Shown here one piece after another: positions 1 to 6,916 of a DNA stretch of 9,135 bases. Within the stretch, counting starts at the first letter, position 1, and each line of letters begins with the position of its first letter. The stretch lies in NCBI GenBank assembly GCA_002869465.1, contig PKSW01000287.1, positions 1-9,135 on the forward strand. Direction: 5' to 3'. The DNA is from Marinilabiliales bacterium (lineage in GTDB: Bacteria > Bacteroidota > Bacteroidia > Bacteroidales > F082). A program made the position numbers and the translations under genes. The notes below the pieces were generated by a model. The model had not been told where the DNA came from and ran no database searches. It worked only from the letters and a program-made list of their open reading frames with translations.

Positions 1-8
1 AGCAGTAA

Positions 9-1625
9 ATGATCACAGTTTCAGATGTAAGAATTCAATTTGGTAAAAGGGTATTGTTCCAGGATGTGAATATGAAATTCATGGACGGAAATTGTTACGG
101 AGTTATTGGCGCTAATGGTGCCGGTAAGTCTACATTCCTGAAAGCCATTTCCGGTGATATTGAAACAACTTCTGGAAACATCAGTCTGGGGCCGGGAGAA
201 AGACTTTCTGTTTTGAACCAGGACCATTTTGCCTTTGATGAATTTTCGGTAATTGATACCGTGATGAAAGGTTATGGACAACTATGGGACATCATGCATG
301 CAAAAGATGCCATTTATGCCAAACACGATTTTTCAGAAGCGGACGGAATGAAAGCGGCGGAACTGGAGGAGAAGTTTGCAGATATGGAAGGCTGGAATGC
401 CGAAAGTGATGCTGCTGCATTATTAAGTGATTTGGGCATCAGGGAAGAATTTCATCATACACTCATGAAAGATATGAGCGGAAAGCAAAAAGTGCGGGTG
501 TTGCTGGCCCAGGCATTATTTGGAAAACCTGATAACCTACTCCTGGATGAGCCTACCAACGACCTTGACCTGGAAACGGTCAGCTGGCTCGAAAACTACC
601 TGGCCAACTACGAAAATACGGTTTTGGTTGTATCTCACGACCGTCACTTTCTGGATGCCATCAGCACACATACCGTGGATATCGACTTTGGTAAAATTCA
701 GTTGTTCGCCGGTAACTATAGTTTCTGGTATCAAAGCAGTCAACTCGCACTCCGCCAAGCACAATCGCAAAACAAAAAAGCTGAAGAGAAGAAAAAGGAG
801 TTGCAGGAATTCATATCACGTTTTAGTGCCAATGTGTCTAAATCGAAACAAGCCACCAGCCGTAAGAAGATGATCGAAAAACTGGATATCGTTGACATCA
901 GGCCTTCAACAAGAAAATATCCCGGCATAATATTTACCCCTGAGCGACCCGCGGGCGACACCATTTTGGAAGTAAATGGCTTATCAGCCACTATTGATGG
1001 ACAGGTCTTATTTAAAGATGTATATTTTCATGCCAATAAAGGCGATAAGATCATTTTCCTTTCCAGAGACCCCAGGGCCATGACTACCCTTTTTGAGATT
1101 ATTAACGGCCAGCAAAAAGCTAATACAGGCACTTACAAATGGGGGCAAACTATTACAACAGCTTATTTGCCTTTGGACAATTCGACATTTTTCCAAAATG
1201 ATCTGAATCTTTTTGACTGGCTTTGCCAGTTTAGCAAAGATACCACCGAACTGTACATCAGGGGATATCTTGGTAAGATGTTGTTTGCCAGCGAAGAAAG
1301 CAACAAAAAAGTAAATGTATTGTCGGGAGGTGAAAAGATGCGCTGTATGATCTCCAAAATGATGCTGGTGGGCGCCAATGCTTTGATCCTTGATACACCA
1401 ACCAACCACCTCGACCTGGAATCGATACAGGCTTTCAATAACAACCTGGCAAAATATCCGGGCAATGTATTCATGTCGTCGCATGACCATGAGTTCATTC
1501 AATCCGTTTGTAACCGGATCATCGAATTGACACCCAATGGCATTATTGACAAGCTGATGGCTTACGACGATTACATTGAAGACGAAAAGATTAAAAAATT
1601 AAGGGAAAAAATGTACCGTACATAG
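9..1625 (+). CDS. ybiT: ABC-F family ATPase, YbiT-like, with a degenerate second ATP site
   Basis: This is a soluble ABC-F protein of 538 residues: two nucleotide-binding domains, no membrane segments. ABC-F proteins act on the ribosome near the tRNA exit and P sites; the exact role of YbiT is not settled. NBD1 has Walker A GANGAGKST (34-42), Walker B with D180/E181 and H-loop H210. A lysine/glutamate-rich linker (about 250-300) with SRFSANVSKSKQATSR matches the P-site-tRNA-interacting linker of YbiT. NBD2 keeps a good signature, LSGGEK (438-443), and H492, but its Walker A reads SRDPRAMTT (352-360, no lysine), its Q-loop glutamine is Leu389, and its catalytic glutamate is Thr463 (LILDTPTNHLD). 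The NBD1 signature is also altered (MSGKQ, 156-160). ATG at 9 is preceded directly by an in-frame TAA, so the start cannot lie further upstream. Family assignment is firm; the functional effect of the lost residues is inference. Confidence 0.93.
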   Translation: MITVSDVRIQFGKRVLFQDVNMKFMDGNCYGVIGANGAGKSTFLKAISGDIETTSGNISLGPGERLSVLNQDHFAFDEFSVIDTVMKGYGQLWDIMHAKDAIYAKHDFSEADGMKAAELEEKFADMEGWNAESDAAALLSDLGIREEFHHTLMKDMSGKQKVRVLLAQALFGKPDNLLLDEPTNDLDLETVSWLENYLANYENTVLVVSHDRHFLDAISTHTVDIDFGKIQLFAGNYSFWYQSSQLALRQAQSQNKKAEEKKKELQEFISRFSANVSKSKQATSRKKMIEKLDIVDIRPSTRKYPGIIFTPERPAGDTILEVNGLSATIDGQVLFKDVYFHANKGDKIIFLSRDPRAMTTLFEIINGQQKANTGTYKWGQTITTAYLPLDNSTFFQNDLNLFDWLCQFSKDTTELYIRGYLGKMLFASEESNKKVNVLSGGEKMRCMISKMMLVGANALILDTPTNHLDLESIQAFNNNLAKYPGNVFMSSHDHEFIQSVCNRIIELTPNGIIDKLMAYDDYIEDEKIKKLREKMYRT

Positions 1626-1676
1626 GCATATTTCACTGATAAAATAATAAATTCACCAATAACCGGACAAATCAGT

Positions 1677-1684
1677 TACCTTTG
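1677..1684 (+). promoter_or_regulatory. Bacteroidota -7 promoter element of the DEAD-box helicase gene
   Basis: TACCTTTG matches the Bacteroidota primary-sigma -7 consensus TAnnTTTG. It lies in the only gap between the ABC-F stop and the helicase ATG, 18 bases before that ATG. I see no clear -33 TTG at the usual spacing, so the call rests on the -7 box and its position. The predicted leader is roughly 10-15 bases. Confidence 0.6.
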
Positions 1685-1702
1685 CCGGCTTAACCATTAT
1701 AA

Positions 1703-2983
1703 ATGATTTTCAAAGATTTAGGGCTTATTGACCCCATCCTGAAAGCCCTGAGTGCCGAAGGATATACACATCCAACGCCCATCCAGCAACAATCCATCCC
1801 CATTTTATTGCAGGGGAAAGATTTGCTTGGTTGTGCACAAACCGGCACAGGAAAAACGGCGGCCTTTGCCATTCCCATTCTTCAACACCTGCATAAGAAG
1901 TCGAACGGTAACAATGGACCGCGAAAAATCAGGGCATTGATTGTAACACCCACGAGGGAGCTGGCCATTCAGATCAATGACAGTTTCAGTGCCTATGGCA
2001 AATTCACGGGTATAAAAAATACCGTCATCTTTGGTGGTGTAAAACAAGCAGGCCAAACACGATCTTTGCAAAGGGGCGTGGATGTGCTGATTGCCACTCC
2101 GGGCAGATTACTCGACCTCATGGATCAGGGTTTCATTACCTTAAAACATATTGAGTATTTTGTGTTGGATGAAGCCGACCGGATGCTGGACATGGGCTTT
2201 ATTCATGATATCCGAAAGATCATTGACAAATTACCTACCAAACGACAATCACTGTTTTTCTCGGCCACCATGCCGCCGGATATTGTTAACTTATCACGTA
2301 AAATTCTGGGAAATCCTCAGAAAGTAATGGTGCAACCCGAACAAACAACGGCTGAGAAAGTGGAGCAGTCTGTATATTTTGTGGGTAAAAAAGACAAAGT
2401 TAAATTGCTGGTCCACCTGCTAAAAACAGATGCTGCCGGATCAGTTTTGATTTTTTCACGAACCAAGCATGGGGCCAATAAAATAGTCAGGATGCTGAGC
2501 AAGGCACATATCGAAGCTGAAGCCATACACAGCAATAAATCGCAGGCAGCACGACAAAAGGCACTCGGTAATTTTAAAAATGGTCGGACCAATGTACTGG
2601 TTGCCACTGATATTGCCGCACGAGGTATTGATGTTGACGACTTATCGCATGTGATCAATTATGACCTGCCAAATATCCCAGAAACATACGTACATCGTAT
2701 TGGTCGCACAGGCCGGGCTGGTGCCAGTGGCATCGCCTTATCATTTTGCGATACGGAAGAAAAACCTTACCTGAAAGACATTCAGAAGCTGATCAATCAG
2801 CAAATACATGTGGTGGCTGAACATCCTTTTCCCGATGATGGTATAACCGAAGTCACTAATAACGGTGTAAAGACTCAAAATTCCAGGCAACGACCAAATT
2901 CCGAAAAACCAACGAATAATTCGGGCAACAATAACCGCAATAAACGCCGGAAATACTATTCCAGAAAACGGCGCCCTTCATAA
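1703..2983 (+). CDS. rhlE: DEAD-box ATP-dependent RNA helicase, RhlE-type
   Basis: This is a 426-residue cytoplasmic RNA helicase with every DEAD-box motif intact. In order they are: Q-motif with GYTHPTPIQ (Q28), Walker A AQTGTGKT (45-52), PTRELA (83-88), TPGR, DEAD (156-159), SAT (187-189), the motif IV region LIFSRTK, ATDIAARGID (301-310) and HRIGRTGR (331-338). The N-terminal motif and compact core are typical of RhlE proteins, which work in ribosome assembly, RNA turnover and cold adaptation. After the core comes a tail of about 45 residues, rich in Asn, Arg and Lys and ending in a basic cluster (NKRRKYYSRKRRPS), a probable unstructured RNA-binding extension. The ATG follows a TAnnTTTG promoter by 18 bases with no Shine-Dalgarno. 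The following flavoprotein has its own promoter element, so the two need not be an operon. The exact RhlE subgroup is less certain than the family. Confidence 0.94.
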   Translation: MIFKDLGLIDPILKALSAEGYTHPTPIQQQSIPILLQGKDLLGCAQTGTGKTAAFAIPILQHLHKKSNGNNGPRKIRALIVTPTRELAIQINDSFSAYGKFTGIKNTVIFGGVKQAGQTRSLQRGVDVLIATPGRLLDLMDQGFITLKHIEYFVLDEADRMLDMGFIHDIRKIIDKLPTKRQSLFFSATMPPDIVNLSRKILGNPQKVMVQPEQTTAEKVEQSVYFVGKKDKVKLLVHLLKTDAAGSVLIFSRTKHGANKIVRMLSKAHIEAEAIHSNKSQAARQKALGNFKNGRTNVLVATDIAARGIDVDDLSHVINYDLPNIPETYVHRIGRTGRAGASGIALSFCDTEEKPYLKDIQKLINQQIHVVAEHPFPDDGITEVTNNGVKTQNSRQRPNSEKPTNNSGNNNRNKRRKYYSRKRRPS

Positions 2984-2996
2984 AGTTACTAATACG

Positions 2997-3004
2997 TACT
3001 TTTG
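2997..3004 (+). promoter_or_regulatory. -7 promoter element abutting the flavoprotein start
   Basis: TACTTTTG matches TAnnTTTG and sits in the 27-base gap after the helicase stop. Its last base is only 6 bases before the ATG at 3011, so transcription would begin at or next to the start codon. The element also contains the TTG at 3002, which argues against that codon being the translation start. Confidence 0.6.
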
Positions 3005-3010
3005 CATTCC

Positions 3011-4258
3011 ATGGACCCATTTGACGTTATAGTGGTTGGAGCTGGCCCCGCCGGATTACTGGCAGCAGGCCGGGCAGCAGAACTGGGTGGGAAAGTGTTG
3101 TTGCTTGAAAAAATGAGGCAGGAAGGCCGCAAATTGCTGATCACCGGCAAGGGACGCTGTAATATTACCAATGATGCATCCGTCAGTGATTTCATCACGC
3201 ATGTGAATCCAAATGGCCGTTTTTTAAGAAATGCATTCTCGCATTTTTTTTCTAAAGATATTATTGAATTGCTTCATAAGTACGGTGTTGAAACAATTCT
3301 TGAACGTGGCGGACGCTACTTCCCTGCTAGCAACAAATCCTCAGATGTACTGCAGGCACTGTTACGTTGGGTTCATGAATTGAAGGTTGAAATTCGCTGC
3401 GGGCAACGGGTGGAGAAACTCATAATAGAAAATAATGAGATTACCGGCCTGCAGGCAAACGGACAGGTTTTTAGCTGCCAACATGTGGTTCTTGCAACTG
3501 GGGGTAAATCTTACCCTGCTACGGGATCAAACGGAGATGGTTATCAACTGGCCAAACATGCGGGACACAATCTAGAAACTGTAAGGCCTGCCTTGGTGCC
3601 GCTGGAAACTGCAGGAAATGTAGCACAACAGCTTCAGGGCCTCAACCTGAAAAATGTGAAGGCCGTTGTATGGGTAAATGATAAAAAGGTTGCTGAAGAT
3701 TTCGGGGAAATGCTTTTTACACATTTCGGTCTCTCCGGGCCTATCATCCTGACCTTGAGTAGGATTGTTGTTGATGCCTTAAATGAAAACAACAAAGTAG
3801 ATATTACCATTGATCTGAAACCCGCACTTGATGAACAAAAACTGGATAACCGTCTGATCAGGGATTTGAATGAGCATGGTAAGAAAAAGATCGGTAATAT
3901 TTTTCGCTATTGGCTGCCTTCAACTTTGGTTCCGGTATTTATTGATTTGTTAGGATTAGATCCTGAAAAAGAATGCCACCAGGTTTCGGCCAAAGAACGA
4001 AAACAAATCAGGCATTTGCTTAAAAATTTACCATTTAGCATCACCAACCACCGTTCATTTAAAGAAGCCATTATTACTGCCGGAGGCATATCCAGAAATG
4101 AAATCTCTTCAAAAACAATGGAATCGAAGCTCGTAAAAGGGCTCTATTTTGCAGGAGAAATGATTGATGTGGATGCAGAGACCGGTGGTTACAATTTACA
4201 AATTGCCTATTCTACCGGTTGGCTGGCCGGGCATTCATGCATGAAGAACTCTAATTAG
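3011..4258 (+). CDS. yhiN: YhiN/HI0933-family FAD-binding flavoprotein (BaiN-like)
   Basis: This is a 415-residue soluble flavoprotein of the HI0933/YhiN family, close to the family's usual length of about 400. The N-terminus carries a Rossmann FAD-binding fold with GAGPAG (10-15), followed by the family hallmark GRKLLITGKGRCNITND. The C-terminus has the second hallmark, GISRNEISSKTM through GLYFAGEMIDVDAETGGYN, which closes the FAD site. The middle segment (LFTHFGLSGP) is the typical inserted domain. The family is annotated as NAD(P)/FAD-dependent oxidoreductase. A bile-acid reductase role (BaiN) was proposed for a clostridial member, but the physiological substrate in most bacteria is unknown, and nothing here points to bile acids. 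I chose the ATG at 3011 over an in-frame TTG at 3002 because that TTG lies inside the promoter element. It converges on the pseudouridine synthase gene with 23 bases between them and no evident hairpin terminator. Confidence 0.92.
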   Translation: MDPFDVIVVGAGPAGLLAAGRAAELGGKVLLLEKMRQEGRKLLITGKGRCNITNDASVSDFITHVNPNGRFLRNAFSHFFSKDIIELLHKYGVETILERGGRYFPASNKSSDVLQALLRWVHELKVEIRCGQRVEKLIIENNEITGLQANGQVFSCQHVVLATGGKSYPATGSNGDGYQLAKHAGHNLETVRPALVPLETAGNVAQQLQGLNLKNVKAVVWVNDKKVAEDFGEMLFTHFGLSGPIILTLSRIVVDALNENNKVDITIDLKPALDEQKLDNRLIRDLNEHGKKKIGNIFRYWLPSTLVPVFIDLLGLDPEKECHQVSAKERKQIRHLLKNLPFSITNHRSFKEAIITAGGISRNEISSKTMESKLVKGLYFAGEMIDVDAETGGYNLQIAYSTGWLAGHSCMKNSN

Positions 4259-4281
4259 TTAATCAAATTTATAGAGATGCT

Positions 4282-5181
4282 TTAAATCAACCTCAGAAAC
4301 TTTCTTGGCATGGGCGTTTCAAACCGCAAAGGTTCATTATTGACGGGATGTTTGAACGCCAGTCCCCAGGCATGTAATCCAAGACGACCGATCGGACTTG
4401 TTGTTGCCCCGTATTTTTTATCACCAACTACCGGATGTCCCAAATCTTTCATATGCACCCTTAACTGGTTTTTCCGGCTTGTTTCAAGCTTTATTTTCAA
4501 AATGGCATATACTTTTCCCGATTTTATAACCTGGTAATGCGTTATTGCCTTGGCCCCTTCCTTTGGATCAGGACTTGAATACACCAGCAGGGATTTACTT
4601 TCCTTCAAATAGGATATCACCGTTCCTTCTAATTTTTCCGGTGTACCTTCAACTACTGCCAGGTAAACCATTTCAGAAATAATACCCTGCCAGCGGGATT
4701 GCAATACATGTTGCACTTTTTCATTCCGGGCAAATACCATCAGCCCCGAAACATCCCTGTCCAGCCGCTGCACCACAAATATTTGATCATCCTGACCTTT
4801 ACTTTGCAAATAGCTACGAACCATCTGCAGAGCTGTTTTCGATTTTTCATGATCAGTAGGAATCGATAACAAGCCCGCATGTTTATCAACCACTACAACG
4901 TCTTCGTCTTCATATATGATACTGATGCCCCTGTACTTCTTCTCCGGCGCCACCCTGCTCCAACGGATATCCACTTGTTGCCCGGGATTCAATTCATGAT
5001 TGAATTGTTTTACCGGTTTACCATCTACAAACACCTGCTTTCCGGCTAACAATGATTTGATATTATTCCGGCTTTTTCCGGGTAGCTTATCAATCAGGAA
5101 CCGCATCAATTCATTGACTTCGGTTACTTTGAAACTGGCATTCGGTATCGATTTCCCTTTTGATTTGGTATTTTTATCCAT
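4282..5181 (-). CDS. RluA-family RNA pseudouridine synthase with N-terminal S4 domain
   Basis: This 299-residue enzyme should convert uridine to pseudouridine in rRNA or tRNA. An S4-type RNA-binding domain (about 22-75, including IKSLLAGKQVFVDGKPV) is followed by the RluA catalytic domain: IIYEDEDVVVVDKHAG (88-103), the catalytic loop RLDRDVSGL with presumed nucleophile D141, and the C-terminal NQLRVHMKDLGHPVVGDKKYG. Two usual histidines are changed: the typical HRLD is QRLD and the typical HQIRVH is NQLRVH. The catalytic Asp and the arginines remain, so activity is likely. An in-frame TTG at 5199 would overlap the ywbE-like gene by 13 bases. The ATG at 5181 leaves a 5-base gap and fits better. 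It is probably cotranscribed with the YwbE-like gene. The S4 domain favours the RluC/RluD type, but the target uridine cannot be assigned. Confidence 0.9.
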   Translation of the reverse strand: MDKNTKSKGKSIPNASFKVTEVNELMRFLIDKLPGKSRNNIKSLLAGKQVFVDGKPVKQFNHELNPGQQVDIRWSRVAPEKKYRGISIIYEDEDVVVVDKHAGLLSIPTDHEKSKTALQMVRSYLQSKGQDDQIFVVQRLDRDVSGLMVFARNEKVQHVLQSRWQGIISEMVYLAVVEGTPEKLEGTVISYLKESKSLLVYSSPDPKEGAKAITHYQVIKSGKVYAILKIKLETSRKNQLRVHMKDLGHPVVGDKKYGATTSPIGRLGLHAWGLAFKHPVNNEPLRFETPMPRKFLRLI

Positions 5182-5186
5182 TGGAT

Positions 5187-5387
5187 TTAGTCTTCGCAAA
5201 TTTCTTTCACCCGGCCCACTTCGCCACTTTCAAGCATTACTTTAATACCATGATGATGATTCGGCGCACTGGTTAAAATACGCTTAACAATGCCTTCCGT
5301 TAACTGTCCCGAGCGCTGGTCTTTTTTTTGAACTACTTTCACCAGCATGCCCTCTTCAATATCGCTGCGTTTAGTACCGTTTGTCAT
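5187..5387 (-). CDS. ywbE: YwbE family protein, small, function unknown
   Basis: This is a 66-residue protein closely resembling the YwbE family (DUF2196) of Bacillus and others. Shared features are an N-terminal R-x-DI-x-x-G motif, a KKDQR-x-G-x-L-T-x-G core (KKDQRSGQLTEG), a GIVKRILT strand, a HHHGIKV motif and the ending GEVGRVKEI. Length matches the family. The alternating short beta strands with glycine turns suggest a small barrel, perhaps SH3- or KOW-like; that is my inference. No enzymatic residues or membrane segment are visible. It begins 4 bases after a TAnnTTTG promoter element and ends 5 bases before the pseudouridine synthase ATG, so the two probably share a transcript. The partner gives a weak hint of an RNA- or ribosome-related role. 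Confidence 0.88.
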   Translation of the reverse strand: MTNGTKRSDIEEGMLVKVVQKKDQRSGQLTEGIVKRILTSAPNHHHGIKVMLESGEVGRVKEICED

Positions 5388-5391
5388 CCGG

Positions 5392-5399
5392 CAAAAGTA
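5392..5399 (-). promoter_or_regulatory. -7 promoter element of the ywbE-pseudouridine synthase unit
   Basis: On the minus strand this reads TACTTTTG, matching TAnnTTTG, and is followed by only CCGG before the ATG at 5387. It lies in the 48-base gap after the GNAT gene, so it separates the ywbE unit from the ATP-grasp operon upstream. With so short a spacing the start of transcription should fall on or within a few bases of the ATG. Confidence 0.62.
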
Positions 5400-5435
5400 A
5401 TCAATCGGGGTGAACCAGTTTCAGTTATCTCTCCA

Positions 5436-5936
5436 TTAAGAAGACGGGACATCCCGGATTCTTTTTACGAAATATACCAGATCATCGCCCTCATCATAAT
5501 AATCTTCAAACTGAGCTTTCAGATCATATCCGTTATGCAGGTAAAATTGCCGTGTAGGCTCGTACAATGCCCTTGACGATGTTTCGGCGTAAATACCTGT
5601 TCCACCGCGTGTTTTAATATCATTTTCCGTTTCGAGCAACAAGATCTTTCCAAGTCCTTTACCCCGGTATTCTGCATGTGTGGCGATCCAGTAAAGGTCG
5701 TAACTGCTTTTGGTAAGCGGTATCAAACCATAGCATGAGTAGGCAACCGTTATTCCATCCCATTCCAGAAAAATAAATTCATAACCACTGGCTGCACCTT
5801 TGATCAGTCGTTCTTCAACCAGTTCAATAGCAATATCTATCTCTTCGGGGTGAAAGAAACCTGTTGTTGTAACAATTTCTTTCACGGTTTCCACATCGGA
5901 AGTTTTAACTTGGGTTCTTAATTTTATACGGTTCAT
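5436..5936 (-). CDS. GNAT family N-acetyltransferase, last gene of the ATP-grasp/deacetylase operon
   Basis: This soluble acetyltransferase of about 166 residues should move an acetyl group from acetyl-CoA to an amine. The acetyl-CoA-binding motif A is clear: strand LYWIATHAEY followed by RGKGLG (about 91-96) and the helix KILLLETENDI. Towards the C-terminus, TSSRALYEPTRQFYLHNGY is the usual motif B region, ending in an acidic stretch (YYDEGDDL) and a last strand. The N-terminal third (TTGFFHPEEIDIAIELVEERL) is the substrate-facing helical part and is not diagnostic. The ATG at 5936 shares ATGA with the stop of the preceding ATP-grasp gene, indicating translational coupling. An alternative ATG at 5942 adds two residues. 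No protein-acetylation partner such as RimI's targets is nearby, so a small-molecule substrate made by the upstream ligases is the simplest guess. Confidence 0.9.
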   Translation of the reverse strand: MNRIKLRTQVKTSDVETVKEIVTTTGFFHPEEIDIAIELVEERLIKGAASGYEFIFLEWDGITVAYSCYGLIPLTKSSYDLYWIATHAEYRGKGLGKILLLETENDIKTRGGTGIYAETSSRALYEPTRQFYLHNGYDLKAQFEDYYDEGDDLVYFVKRIRDVPSS

Positions 5937-6907
5937 TTCCATACGTCTTCACAAATACGTTCAACAACTTGTTTGAATGAGTAACCTGCCTGCAAAGTCG
6001 CTGCATAAAATCCTGCATCAGGAGAAAGGCAGGGATTGGCATTGATCTCGAGCACCCATGGATTTCCTTCACCATCCACTCTGAAATCAACCCGGGTATA
6101 ACCTTTCATCCCGAAATGTTTCCAACTGTCAATGCAAATCTTTTTCATTTTATGGGACAACTTGGGATCGGATTTTTCTACCCCAAAACTTCGCACCGTA
6201 TGATGATATTCAAAAGAGTTTTCGTCCCACTTAGCTTCATATCCAACTATTTTAGGTTTCCCTTCAGGATATTGCTCAAACACGATTTCAGCCATAGGCA
6301 ATACCTCAGGACCATTCTGGCCTCCCAGAACAGAAATATTAAACTCCCTGCCTTCGATAAATTCTTCAAAGAAGTAAGGCATATCATTATGTTTTTCAAG
6401 AAATTCCTGCACCGTGCTTTTATCGCCTCTCAAAATACTGGCATCCGAAATACCTACGGATGCGTCTTCCCAAACGGGTTTTGCAATATAAAGGGCAGAT
6501 GGTTTTAAGCGATCGGAGAAATCACCTTCAATCCATTCCGGTGTTGGTAGATTTTTCTTTAACATGAGGCTCTTGGCCAGCATTTTATTGCTCGTGACAA
6601 AAAAGGCTTCAGAACTGCTTCCAGTAAACGGAATATGCAAATGCTCCAGCAAAGCAGGTGCAAAATAGATCATCCTTCCCGAACCATCCAGGCTTTCAAC
6701 CAGGTTAAATACAAATACCGGATCTATTTTTTTCAATTGCTCCGAAACCTGCTGCATATTAAGTCCCATGAACAATCTTTCGGTCAGATAACCAAATGCT
6801 TTCAATTCCGTTTCAATCGTATCAGCTTGTGTCAGCACATCCAGTTCATCTGCTGTTGGTATGGTAGAAATGGCGTTGATTAATATGACGACTTTTTTCA
6901 TTTTCAT
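5933..6907 (-). CDS. ATP-grasp ligase B, D-Ala-D-Ala ligase-like
   Basis: This 324-residue ATP-grasp enzyme belongs to the D-alanine-D-alanine ligase superfamily, which activates a carboxylate as acyl phosphate and joins it to an amine. The N-terminal domain (1-95) ends in FNLVESLDGSGR. The central ATP-binding part has YIAKPVWEDASVGIS with nucleotide lysine K143 and a flexible loop resembling Ddl EGSSVG. EEFIEGREFNISVLGG follows, then metal ligands D274 (RVDFR), E287 and N289 (LEINANPCLSP). The usual Ddl H/S-L-x-P substrate motif after EIN is replaced by NPCLSPDAGF, so the substrate is unlikely to be D-alanine. ATG at 6907 has a second in-frame ATG at 6901. It starts 9 bases after ligase A and overlaps the GNAT gene at ATGA. 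Superfamily is certain; reaction partners are unknown. Confidence 0.9.
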   Translation of the reverse strand: MKMKKVVILINAISTIPTADELDVLTQADTIETELKAFGYLTERLFMGLNMQQVSEQLKKIDPVFVFNLVESLDGSGRMIYFAPALLEHLHIPFTGSSSEAFFVTSNKMLAKSLMLKKNLPTPEWIEGDFSDRLKPSALYIAKPVWEDASVGISDASILRGDKSTVQEFLEKHNDMPYFFEEFIEGREFNISVLGGQNGPEVLPMAEIVFEQYPEGKPKIVGYEAKWDENSFEYHHTVRSFGVEKSDPKLSHKMKKICIDSWKHFGMKGYTRVDFRVDGEGNPWVLEINANPCLSPDAGFYAATLQAGYSFKQVVERICEDVWK

Positions 6908-6916
6908 ATCAGCAAG

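Noticed and set aside
1008..1502. Long antisense reading frame (about 164 codons) opposite the ABC-F gene.
   Set aside because: It lies entirely within a well-supported gene, and its translation shows no recognisable domain.
1660..1689. CCGG repeats flanking the helicase promoter as a possible operator or hairpin.
   Set aside because: The arms match over only four or five bases with a loop of about 18, which is expected by chance.
4259..4281. Possible bidirectional terminator between the convergent flavoprotein and pseudouridine synthase genes.
   Set aside because: Only 23 AT-rich bases with no inverted repeat that could form a stem.
5182..5199. TTG start at 5199 for the pseudouridine synthase, adding six residues.
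   Set aside because: It would overlap the ywbE-like gene by 13 bases, and an ATG at 5181 gives a standard family N-terminus and a 5-base gap.
5445..5456. CGGG-ACAT-CCCG inverted repeat near the GNAT stop codon, followed on the minus strand by TCTTCTT, as a possible terminator of the operon.
   Set aside because: The stem is only four base pairs, lies inside the coding sequence, and the following stretch is not a true T-run.
6116..6508. Plus-strand open frame of about 130 codons opposite ATP-grasp ligase B.
   Set aside because: It is a shadow of the conserved ligase; the translation is Phe-rich and unlike any family I know.
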